From Cyanidiococcus yangmingshanensis (Eukaryota > Rhodophyta > Bangiophyceae > Cyanidiales > Cyanidiaceae): 64,000 nt of DNA. Position numbers and translations under genes: made by a program. This document shows, piece by piece, positions 54,922-64,000 of the stretch. The DNA lies in the NCBI GenBank assembly GCA_013995675.1, contig VWRR01000017.1:1-64000 (forward strand), written 5' to 3'. The number at the start of each line of letters is the position of its first letter. Position 1 is the stretch's first letter. The notes beneath the pieces were generated by a model. It saw nothing but the letters and a program-made list of their open reading frames with translations. It was not told the origin of the DNA and did no database searches.

Positions 54922-55680
54922 ATGCCGCGATTTCGCACTCAAGAAGAATATGACAATGCTGGTGTGATCTATGGTCTGACCGGGGGTATCGGGACGGGCA
55001 AGTCAGAGGTGGTGAAGATCATTCGAGCCGACTGGGGGTATCCGGTGCTCGACGCAGACGTCATCGCTCGAGAGGTGGTTGCCCCCGGTACGTTGGGCGC
55101 ACTACTACTGCGGATGTACTTCGGTAATGGAGTCTACCGCTTGAATGATGAGGGAAAACTGGAGCTTGATCGAAAGCGTCTCGGTGAACTCGTCTTTGGA
55201 GACGCTCGAGCGCGGAGCGCCTTGAATAGGATCACGCACCCGTTGGTCTTTTTGAGAATCTTTTGGCGTATATTTCTGCTTCGCTATATTGCTCGAGTAA
55301 GCACACCGATCGTTTTGGATGCGCCTCTTTTGTACGAGAGCGGACTAGCGAAATTCTGTGCAGTCGTCCTGGTTGTCTACGCGTCACGTTCGCAACAATA
55401 TGAGCGTCTGAAACGACGTAATCCCGATTGGACCGACGTTGATATCGAGCAACGCATCCAAGCACAATGGCCTTTAGAGCGAAAGATGATTCGAGCTGAT
55501 GAGCGAATCGATAACCGTGGTACCCGAGCGGAGTTGAGGGAACAAGTGGCACAGGCGCTTCAACGGCTTCGTCTCCAGGTGAGTCTTCGCGCTCGGAAGA
55601 AGCAAAAGTATTTGGCGATCGCATTGGGTCTTGTTTTTTGTGTGATTATCGTGATTGCTATACTTTATCCCTCGAAATGA
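54922..55680 (+). CDS. coaE: Dephospho-CoA kinase with C-terminal membrane anchor
   Basis: This catalyses the last step of coenzyme A synthesis, phosphorylation of dephospho-CoA. The 252-residue product has the P-loop IYGLTGGIGTGKSEV (about residues 15-29), VLDADVIAREVVAPGT, LNRITHPLVF, IVLDAPLLYESGL and the lid-region basic motif QQYERLKRRNPDWT, followed by IQAQWPLERK and ERIDNRGTRAEL. All are family hallmarks. The last 20 residues, LAIALGLVFCVIIVIAIL followed by YPSK, are a hydrophobic tail, so the protein is probably tail-anchored. The anchor is unlike the bacterial enzyme; the animal DCAKD proteins also have extra C-terminal helices. The frame opens at a TTG at 54871, and the ATG at 54922 is chosen. 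Complete and uninterrupted. Confidence 0.92.
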   Translation: MPRFRTQEEYDNAGVIYGLTGGIGTGKSEVVKIIRADWGYPVLDADVIAREVVAPGTLGALLLRMYFGNGVYRLNDEGKLELDRKRLGELVFGDARARSALNRITHPLVFLRIFWRIFLLRYIARVSTPIVLDAPLLYESGLAKFCAVVLVVYASRSQQYERLKRRNPDWTDVDIEQRIQAQWPLERKMIRADERIDNRGTRAELREQVAQALQRLRLQVSLRARKKQKYLAIALGLVFCVIIVIAILYPSK

Positions 55681-56896
55681 GTGGATGAAGCATGGGCGAG
55701 TCATGTGAGTCTCTGGTTTGTGCTCCGTATTCCATCTCGAGACGCGTTTGTTCAAGGAATCTGCCGGGGTTTTCGGTCGATGGCCCTAGACCTATTGCCT
55801 GCGACTGGTCCCTGACGATTGCCAGTAATTGGAAATATAGTGTCAGGCGTCTCTCAAGTGGAGGTGAATCGAGAGCGGCATCGGAAACGGGTATGCTTGT
55901 CAATCGCCGGATACAAGAAGCTGTGCCTAGTCACCACGCTTATAACGCGGCAGACTCGATGCTCGAGACAGAGCCGTAACACAGAACTGGTTTGAAAGCG
56001 ATAGCTTGCCATACCAGTACGCTTCTATGACTCGAATGAAAACTTGGCTGAACTCGTCGCATTCTACGGCACTCTGGACAGAGAATATATGGAGCTGCCG
56101 GTCGAGTTGCCAATTCATCTTCCTATCGAACAAGTCGATCATGGAATCATCCGTCTGAACGCGACCGCCTCAAGTCACATGATGATTCATGGGATGCAGG
56201 TCGCGAGGACACCAAGCAAGCCGAGCCAGATATGCACACAGACATCATGAACTGGCCAAAATGCCATCATCGATACAGGATCGAGCTCCGCTGTTTATGG
56301 TGAAACACTGCGACAGAGATCTGTACAGCTTGGCGTCTCCGCTGTACTGCGCTCGCGTCGAGGCTTTATCCGGCTACGACAAAAAATGCTGAGCGTCCTC
56401 GCAAGTGATCAATCCGCGACGTCACCAAGTGAATCGAGCAGGCGAATGCTTTGGTTTTCAGCAAGACAAACAATCCCGTTTAACGCGAACGTCGATGCGG
56501 CAGACAAACAGTGGACCATCATCATGGAATGTACGATGCTGTATGCTAACGAAAAGCCTCATATGGCACAACGATGCAGGGCGTAGCATCTGCCATGGCG
56601 GCTTTTAGATACCCAAAAAGGCGTTTTCGCGGCCGGTCTATGTATCACGAGGTAACTCCACAGTCACTGCAGTGCCAGGCGACGCACCAAGATCGTCTCC
56701 TACACCAGCACGAACCGTATACGTAGATCAATCAATGGATCCAATCATCATGCTGGGGAATGATCATCCGGGACGCTTCGACGTAACTATTGCCAGCTTC
56801 CTTGCGTATCATCACGACGAGCAGGACGTCTGAACAGCTGCCGATCCCGACATCATCCCCTTGACCAAACCGAGAAAGACAACGTCATGACCGAAG
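55681..56896. other. Convergent intergenic spacer, nothing recognised
   Basis: About 1.2 kb separate two converging genes. There are only short open frames on both strands, with no repeat or RNA gene. Confidence 0.4.
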
Positions 56897-57755
56897 TCAC
56901 GTTGACGACGTATCATAGACAGAGCAAACGACATCCAGAAGCGCCCGTAAACGGTCTCGGTCCTTTCGGGGTCGCCCACGCGCTACCTTTGTGGATGGAG
57001 GGAGCGTTGCTACGCTGAAGCCATCAGCAGGGCTAGGGCCACCAGGACATGAGCTGGCAATCCTCTCAACACCGCTGGCAACATCGATACCCGGAGCGCC
57101 AGTGTATCGGACTGCTTCGGCTACATTGCCCGCATGCAGACCGCCGGCAATCATCCAGAGTCCCGGAGCAGGACCCAGAAGTCGTTCACTCGCAAAAGCT
57201 TGCCAGTCGAACGGTTTGCCGTCTCCTCGGCCCGGATCAACGAGGGTGTAACAGGGTGCTCGACCGTCCAAAGTCGCCATCGCTCGCTTGAACGGCTGCA
57301 CTTGTATATGATTCGGTTGCAATACGCGAGCATAGTCAAGCCAATGAGGCCACTGCTGCGGACCACGGGCTTGGAGGAGCTGCTCCTGCCAGGCGAGTGA
57401 GCCATGCAGTTGTGCTGCATCAATCGCTGCAGCGGAGCAGACATGTTGGATCTCGGCGAGGTCCTCGTCCACGAAAACCGCAACTGTCCGCGCCTTGGCC
57501 CGAGTCGCCTTCGCCGTATCACGTACCGCGGTAGCAATGTCTCGCGCTTCCTCAACAGAGACATGTCGACGGGAGTGTCTCCAGAGCACGCAACCTATCC
57601 AGATCTGCGTGCGAACGCGGTGCTGTATCGTTTCAACAATCCAGGAGGCATCATCAGCACTGGTGACACCGCAAATCTTTATACTCTGCAGCGCCAGCGA
57701 TCGTTTTGATGGAAGCGCTGCTACAGCAGTGAAAGCCTGCACTCATGGGCTGCAT
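56897..57755 (-). CDS. TRPF: Phosphoribosylanthranilate isomerase (TrpF)
   Basis: This isomerises phosphoribosyl-anthranilate in tryptophan synthesis, a plastid pathway in algae and plants. The conserved barrel is visible from IKICGVTSADDA (catalytic Cys), through VAVFVDEDLAEI, AAQLHGSLAWQEQLL, CYTLVDPGRGDGKPFDW (catalytic Asp), LWMIAGGLHAGNVAEAVRY and GIDVASGVERI. The frame is open from 57742 but begins with GTG directly after a TGA and contains no usable early ATG. The nearest ATG, at 57755 (MQPMSAGFHCCSSASIK), lies in the frame that needs a single +1 step near the TTTT at 57714-57717 (AAAA on the coding strand). The join gives SSASIKRSLALQSIKICG. The 280-residue length exceeds bacterial TrpF by a short leader and a basic C-terminal tail. 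Confidence 0.87.
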
Positions 57756-58388
57756 GCTTCCGCGGGTCACCAGAGGCAACACGTTCCTTGGGTTGTCTGA
57801 ACGGCAGCGAACCCGAGCGGACGCTCCCCAAAACACTCGCGGCGATCCGTACACGTCTCAAGACAAGAACGGATACACACGATCAAGATTGAAGTTTGGG
57901 AAGACGAAACAAACGAAAACGTCAACGAGGGCGATGACAGGCCTTGCAAGCGAAGCCAACACCCACTTTACGTAGCCAGTGAAGAGCAAAGAAAGACAAC
58001 GCGCAGCACGCTCCTTCCAGACGCTAGACAGTTGAATGTGGGAATCAGATCACCTCTATCTATACTCGGCCTGAGCAAAACTTGTTGATGTTTCGGTTCA
58101 GCGCCTATCTTGAACGAAAAAACGGTTCCGGACGCATGTCGAGGACACGACGGCCTGTGGACAGGGAACTGCCGCGTCTGGCCGTTCTCGGACGTTCGTG
58201 GGGGCACGTCGAAGCACCTTTGCTCTCCTGTTGTGGTTATCGAACTGGCTGAACGGTTGCAACAGAGTGTCGCTCGAGGCCTATTGAAGCTGCTGTACAT
58301 GGACGCTGAGTGGAGCATCCTTGTTCATCGATCAAGCTGAACAAGTTGGGAGCGATGCCGCTACGCTCACGTGCGGGACGCCAGTCGA
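57756..58388. other. Divergent promoter region, nothing recognised
   Basis: This lies between the divergent isomerase and Sds3-like genes. No recognisable element was found, and the open frames are short. Confidence 0.35.
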
Positions 58389-61300
58389 ATGAGGCGGCGA
58401 CAACCGTCCATCGTAAACGACGCTCTACCGAGGCAACTTCCCGAACATCCTCTGACGCCAATACCCGTGCGGCAACTATGGGAGACTCAACTGGTCGACT
58501 ACCAGAGGAGAGTCGCAACCCTCGAGCGGTCAGAGGGCGGAGTCTGGAGCGCTACGGTAGGGGTCCAGTCCAAAGCCCAGGTTGTGAGCGCCAGTCGGGA
58601 AGGAGGCACTCAGACCAGGTCCAGTCGGAGTACCCGGCAGGTAGCTGCATCCAGGGAGCGTGCGATGAGTTCTACTCTGCGCAAGGTGGGAGTCTCTGCG
58701 GAGTCAACGGTGGATGAGCACCATGCCTCGACGGGGCGCAACCAGCCGTCCTCGGGGAGAGGTACCACAGCGGCTCGTCTTCGGACTCGAAAGTCTGATG
58801 GAACTGTCCAAGGAAGCGACAGACGAGGCGTTCGGGCCAGTGGTCGAGAGCTTTCGGATCGAGCAGTTGACAAGGCCTCGACTTGGACTCCATCTCGCTC
58901 TTCAGGCAACGAAACTGATGATGATGATGATGATGACGAGTCGAGCAGCTCGAGCGTCAATGCATCCACGACGGAGACAACGAGTCGACACGGTCGTGCT
59001 CGGGCCGCTGCTCGTGTTCATGGTAGTGAACAGGATGACCAGATGTTGGAGACGCCCTTGTCGATGGAGGAAAAAGAGACACGGCGGCTTGAGTTGGAGA
59101 ACGAACTCGTCTGGCTTCGTCAGGAAGCAGCGCTGCTCGTCCAAGTGGCTCAGATGATACCATCGATTCCCAATGGGGAGTTGAAATCGCAACTTGGCGT
59201 GATCGAGACCGAGTCCTGCCGCTCGGAACGAACTCTCTGCCAATGAACAAAGCGCTCTGCAGCAGATTCGGTCGGGAACAGGCCCCATGAAGAGTTTACG
59301 TTGGGACTCTATGGACAGCGCTCGTACAAGCACGAGAACAGGCGGCCGAGCTTGTGCAAAATACCGCGGAGAGACTCCGTACTCAGACGAGCACAAATCC
59401 GACGGAGCCGTTCTGGCTGGTCCATCAGTTGATTGCGGACCTCTTTGACTTGGAGCGCAGACGCGAGGCGCTTCAGGAGCGTATCATGCGTAATTATGGA
59501 TCTCCAGCTTGCCTTTCTGGAGCAGTATGCGCAAGCACGATTTCGAGAGGCCCAGCATCAACGTTGTGTCTCAGAGGAGGCACTTCGAGAGCGTTTTTTG
59601 GAGGCTGCATTTCGTCGCCAACGACAGCGTCGCGTTGCTGGTCAGTTACATCGTGATCCGATGGTGCTTTTTGGCCAACCACCGGTGATGATTCCACCGG
59701 GTTTTGCTGGTGTCCCCTACCAGTTGCTGCCTCCGCGTCCGATTCGTAACAAGACCGCCACAACGGGGATGCCATTCGCGCCCGCCGCCGAGGAAGGCCT
59801 TCAGTTGCTGGAACGTCGACCGGTTAGTCTCGGATTGGAGCCAGAGGACGCTTCAGGAGACCTTCGCCATGTGCAAAAGGCCATCACTGCTTTACGCCGA
59901 AAAGCACGGGCATCCAACTCGGGTACAGGTGTCGCTGGCGGATCTTCAGGGTTGAGTGCTCGACCTGGCACTAGCATATCAAAAAAGACGTTGAATGCGA
60001 ATGGAGCCGGTCGTGCTACCAATGGCCCTGCGAGCCGACAAACCAGCGCTCGCGGTCGCGGTACGGGTCGTCCGTCTGCGTCTGGACGACGGAGTCGTGA
60101 TCAGAGTACCGGAGAGAATGGGCTGTCGACACAGCAGCGAGCCTCTGAAACCGCTCGTGGAGCACCCGGTGCAATGTTGACGCCCTCGATCATCGAGCCC
60201 AGCGCTGATGTCAATGACGAGGAAAGACGGGCACGATTGGCCGTGGGTCTGATCCATCGAGACCAAGCCTATGAAACGCTGGACGCGAAAACTGGGGACA
60301 CCAAAGGCAAGGTTGAAGGGGCTGGCTCGGTGTCAGCTTTCTCGCGACGCACACCGGCAGCAACGAACGCCACGGGAGGTTTGCGAGACAACGTCGCCGG
60401 CATACCCGTGGCCGCTGGCAAGGATGTCGGCGCTGTTGCTGGAACAGCCGGACGCTCGATCTCCAAGCGTGGTCGACCGCGCAAACGAAACGCGGAACAA
60501 GGAGAGCAAGCCATTGAGAACGCGCCCTCGAGCAAACCGATAGGCGAAGAAACCTCCGAAATCCGCTGCAAGTTCGCGTCATGGCGCCAGAGAAGCCGCG
60601 GTCTCATCGTCATCATCCTCATCGAGTATCGAGGTTGCCCAGGACGCAAAGGAAGAAACTCGATCGACGGAGGCACCGGAGCAACATGTCGTGGATGACC
60701 CATTCAGCCAGCAGGTCGAGGCCGAAGCACAAACCCAAACCGATATAGAACGCATCCTAGTCGACGAGCCCGCAGCGAATACCGAAGCAACGGTGCTGGC
60801 ACCGACGACACAGGTCGAGACGCTGTCGGCCAGTGCTGTGTCTCGGACGGAGCACACGACGTTGAGTCATTTGGAAGCTGGAAATGATCCCATTCAGCTA
60901 GCGGACACAGAAGAAGGAGACCTTTCCTCTGAGCCGCTCGTCGATCAACAAGCCTTCTCGTTGTGGACCAAGCCATCAGAGGATATGGAAACGGTGTGCG
61001 ACGTACCGAAACCGATGACGGAGGCTGTCGGTCGTGCCGAACAGCCACCAAGTCCGCTCCATCCAATGAACGCCAACAGCTCGGTTGAATTCCCTATAGG
61101 CGGTGACCCAGACGCGTTCGTCTCTCGAGGAACGCTCTTCTACCGTGGCATGCAACTTCATAAGGGAGACCAGGTTGCTATTCGAGTTCTGCCGAAAGGG
61201 AGCACCTCCGGCGCTGTTCATGTGGGTCTGGCAAGCGGCTCGCCCGAGGCCCAAGCCGATATCGAGGCTGCCGAGATCTACCAAGGGCCTCTTGTTTCGC

Positions 61301-61407
61301 TCAACGTGAAGGAGTTGCACGTCCAAGACGCCGAACATCGTGTTTACGTCACCTGGTTACAAAGTGGGCGAGCTGAGCTGATCTATCTCGGCAAAGCAGC
61401 CGCGTAG
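58389..61407 (+). CDS. Sds3/BRMS1-like protein, split across frames
   Basis: Sds3 and BRMS1 are scaffold subunits of the Sin3/Rpd3 histone deacetylase complex. The evidence here is order and character of segments, so the assignment is moderate. An acidic run (ETDDDDDDDESSSSS, at about 58910-58960) precedes a coiled coil (LELENELVWLRQEAALLVQ; then LVQAREQAAELVQNTAERL and LERRREALQERIM). RPIRNKTATTGMPF and LEPEDASGDLRHVQKAI then recall the RRRPNDPVPIP and EDLRTLNKL region. The C-terminal FYRGMQLHKGDQVAIRV and ELIYLGKAAA match the Sds3 end (LYYDKRWYHKSQAIYLES, KMRIYLGQL). Reading needs four +1 steps: about 59208-59222, 59301-59305, 59490-59495 and 60549-60551. The ATG at 58389 is assumed. Two overlapping genes are an alternative, but the continuous coiled coil argues against it. 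Confidence 0.6.
58915..58938. repeat. GAT run encoding polyaspartate
   Basis: GATGATGATGATGATGATGA encodes the acidic run of the Sds3-like protein. Confidence 0.85.
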
Positions 61408-62953
61408 GCGCATCATCGGAAGAGGCGTATCCTTGACGCTTTTTGCCGTCGAAGCACTCCTTGGACGTTGAACGAGAAGCTTGTGGGTATCAAAGGCCGA
61501 ATGAATGCGTCTCGCGAGCTCTCATGATCCGATAACCTCAAAGCAAAGGATTGCGTCCTCGATCCGGATTTTTCGCCCAGGTAAAGTAGTTTTTATGGCG
61601 ATGCTGCACAGGCGTACCAGCTAGAGACGACGAGCTGATGACGGGGCCAATGGAAACAATGTCTTATTGGAGCAGCAGACAAGCATAAGAACACGAGACT
61701 AGATCGTGAAGTGCGCTGCTAGAAAACATTCGCAACGAGACGAACACAAGTTGCCTCTCTCATCATCGTCAGAGGTAGAAGCCGCTGACGAGTCGTGAAG
61801 ATAAGAATCCTGTGGATGGAGAGATACAGACACCTCTGGGGTCTCACCAATAATCTAAATGGATGGATGGATGGATGGGTTGTATCTGTCTCTGGAGACA
61901 AGATCTCATCCACCGATCAAGGATGTCGAAGCGTTCGTCCATGACTTGTCTCGGTCACCCAGGTCCGTCCCAGAGAGCCTGACGATGCCAGGCATGAAAG
62001 CGTTTCTGTACCTGGTATATATGGAAGCGTTGAAAATGATTCGACGTCGATTGAACAGGCCGTTAAGCAGAGCGCTACCCTTGCGTACTCGGCAGTCGCC
62101 ACGATGACCTGGAGAGCTTGCTGCATTCACCGAAGACCGACTGCGGTATATTCCAGCTCTACAACAGTCCAGGGTGAAGTGATGAGCTACTCAAACAGGT
62201 TTGGCGCCTCTTATTATCACTTCAAGTCGTCGATGAGCATCAGTTGCCCTGTTGGTGCGTTGGCAGCTGCAGATGACTGCACATACTCCTAGGCGTGACG
62301 GAGCCCCTGCTACCGCTTCTGGGGCCGTGAAAAGCGTTCTCGACCGTTCCTCGGCTGTGTGTACCAAGACGTGCGCGAACACTCGCGAACATTCTTGAAA
62401 GGTAAATCTTACACGAACTACAACGCCCAAGCCTTCAATCGCGCTTTCGGAAGAAGCGACCGAGTTTCTTTGTGGTTGATGAGCGCCAAACACGCGAGCG
62501 TTCACTGCAAACACAACCCCCACTTGGCGTAACGTCTGGAGCACAGAGCTGAATCCTCAGTTTTTTTTTTCGTTTTCATCAAGACTATTGAATGCGAATA
62601 CTTATGGCCAGCGAAGAAACATCAAGGATCCTATCGCTGCCGTGTTTTTCATCACCTTCGGGTCTGGTCGCCAGGGCAAGCCTCTGAACGTCTCCGTCAA
62701 GCGCACAAGCTGGCAGCCACAGGAAGCACTGATCGTCACTCCGCTATCGTTCCCGCTGTCATGACTCCTAAGTGATCCATACCAACCACAAGGTCGTCGA
62801 ACGCGAGTTCTAAACCAATATCGGTCGAGCACGTCTCGAAAGAACCAAGATAGGGATCATTGTTTCAAGGCCAGCGAACGCTTCCTTGACGCCACCTCAC
62901 CTGTTTGTTGGTCTGTCTGTCTCGTGAACGATACGGATAAGACGGTCTCTGTT
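61408..62953. other. Intergenic, nothing recognised
   Basis: Holds a GATG tetramer run (about 61859-61878, ATGGATGGATGGATGGATGG) and short open frames without domains. A plus-strand small membrane-protein gene follows. Confidence 0.4.
61858..61879. repeat. GATG tetramer microsatellite
   Basis: Five units of GATG in tandem in an intergenic region. Confidence 0.85.
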
Positions 62954-63292
62954 ATGCGCATAGAGCGTTGGCAGAAGCCTCCTCAGCCGGAGACAGAGAT
63001 AGTGGATCCACCAGTGGGTCTACCTCGTACGTTTCGCGGGCTGCGAGCTCTGACGATTCTCGCTACTGCAGCGTCAGGCGTCATCGTGGTGCTCTTCGCT
63101 GAGCCGCCTCGCATCCAGTTACCAGACGGGTCGACAAAGCCCAGACCCCACGTTTTTGAGGGCATTCAGCGCTGGTTCTTTACTGAGTTGTCCAAGGCAG
63201 GATTTAGCGGCTGGGCGAATCGAACGGAGGTGGAGTCGCAAGTGGAGCCGATCCAACCACGACCACTGTCCAGCGAGGTAGAGCCGAACTGA
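62954..63292 (+). CDS. Small single-pass membrane protein, unknown
   Basis: I do not recognise the family. The 112-residue frame starts with ATG (an upstream GTG extends it by ten codons). After a polar N-terminus with several prolines come a basic TFRGLR and a hydrophobic helix, ALTILATAASGVIVVLFA (about residues 32-49). A proline-rich loop follows, PPRIQLPDGSTKPRPHVFEG, and then an amphipathic IQRWFFTELSKAGFSGW. The tail is acidic and polar. The layout, one membrane segment followed by a conserved-looking soluble part, resembles small mitochondrial inner-membrane accessory subunits, but that is a guess. Codon use and the clean domain pattern suggest it is real. Confidence 0.6.
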   Translation: MRIERWQKPPQPETEIVDPPVGLPRTFRGLRALTILATAASGVIVVLFAEPPRIQLPDGSTKPRPHVFEGIQRWFFTELSKAGFSGWANRTEVESQVEPIQPRPLSSEVEPN

Positions 63293-63655
63293 GGCTGCAA
63301 AACCCTTCGACGGGAGCGTGTTCGTGATCGTCACGATGAGAGCGCCTGCGCAAGGGCTCAGTGAAGTGCACGTGACGCAAGAGAAACCTTTTCTGGGAGG
63401 CCGAAAGGACCAAGCCCCCTGCAGAGGCCTCCGAGAACGGACGGGACCACGACGGTGAGACGCTCATGGCTGCAAACGATCTTCCGGGACAGGACAGCTA
63501 GCGACGCTAGGGAAGACGTTACTCGAGTACCAGAACGATGAAACAGGAACTCTTTTAGAGAGATTGATGCAGTTTCAGACACGACGAACCGTGTTGCCAA
63601 TGCGCGACACCGATCGCAACCTTCCAAACCGAAATGCTCTCGGTCGCAATCGCGC

Positions 63656-64000
63656 CTACTGAGACTCAGTATCATCCAGCTCGTATTCGAGTCGCTCAAT
63701 GAGGTTGTGCATGACGTGAGACAAGTCATCCAGTTGTTGCTGCAGTCGACGAGCATCCTGCAGCGTTGCGCTTCGGGGACGCGAATGCGGCGTATGCATC
63801 CTCCGTGCTGGTAAGGTGCCCTCTGGGGTACTGAAGCTTGCATATGAATCTCTTTCGGCAGGGGTCGCTTGAGCCAATTGTTCCAAAACAGCCAGCAACT
63901 GAGGCGGTGGCGGTGGCGGTGCTAGATCCGGCGTTGTCGGCAGAGGCCATGGATGGAGAGCCGAAGGCAACGGTGCTCTGTTTCGTATGTTGCGAGCCGT
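63656..64000 (-). CDS. C-terminal part of an unknown protein, cut by window edge
   Basis: The frame is open from the window edge (reading TARNIRNRAPLPSALHP) to a stop at 63656, so about 114 C-terminal residues are seen. A proline run (APPPPPPQLL) leads to a helix (LAVLEQLAQATPAERD), then a basic linker and a final coiled-coil-like segment, LQDARRLQQQLDDLSHVMHN, followed by LIERLEYELDD. No family is recognised. The start lies outside the window. Confidence 0.55.
   Translation of the reverse strand, partial: TARNIRNRAPLPSALHPWPLPTTPDLAPPPPPPQLLAVLEQLAQATPAERDSYASFSTPEGTLPARRMHTPHSRPRSATLQDARRLQQQLDDLSHVMHNLIERLEYELDDTESQ

Overview
The window reads as nuclear DNA of a unicellular red alga of the Cyanidiophyceae, closest in style to Cyanidioschyzon. 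The reasons are long, mostly uninterrupted genes on both strands, GC near or slightly above half, a plant-type QCR6, a plastid-type LpxB, genes for both organelles, and degenerate CCCCATT-like motifs at the left edge that recall the C. merolae telomere repeat. The assignment is inference from gene content, not a database match.

Layout. Bases 1-8000 look subtelomeric: a duplicated block (about 1.4-2.7 kb and 6.2-7.45 kb), a 199-bp tandem array, a 40-bp array and many microsatellites, with no convincing gene. Bases 8-11 kb are still gene-poor. From 12 kb onward the window is gene-dense. In order: QCR6 (+), an unknown 578-residue protein (+), proline dehydrogenase (-), ferroportin-like transporter (+), LpxB (-), a 136-bp tandem array, a TRAF-type zinc-finger membrane protein (-), Mpv17/PMP22 protein (+), a TTD14-like P-loop plus CYTH-like protein (-), PP2C phosphatase (+), RTF1 (-), MNN1-like glycosyltransferase (+), P5C dehydrogenase (+), mTERF (-), methionyl-tRNA formyltransferase (-), mitochondrial EF-G1 (-), dephospho-CoA kinase (+), phosphoribosylanthranilate isomerase (-), an Sds3/BRMS1-like protein (+), a small membrane protein (+) and the 3' end of an unknown gene (-).

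Functional links. The two enzymes of mitochondrial proline catabolism (proline dehydrogenase and P5C dehydrogenase) lie about 25 kb apart. Three organelle gene-expression genes (mTERF, formyltransferase, EF-G1) are consecutive on one strand. QCR6 and Mpv17 add to the mitochondrial theme. RTF1 and the Sds3-like protein are chromatin and transcription factors.

The most unusual signal is that four otherwise conserved genes (RTF1, P5C dehydrogenase, the isomerase and the Sds3-like gene) can be read end to end only by changing frame. All nine inferred steps go in the +1 direction, and each can be placed at a short homopolymer. Extra-base consensus errors are the simplest explanation; +1 frameshifting or small introns are less likely alternatives. 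Several reading frames open with TTG or GTG upstream of a good ATG, and in those cases the first ATG was taken as the start.
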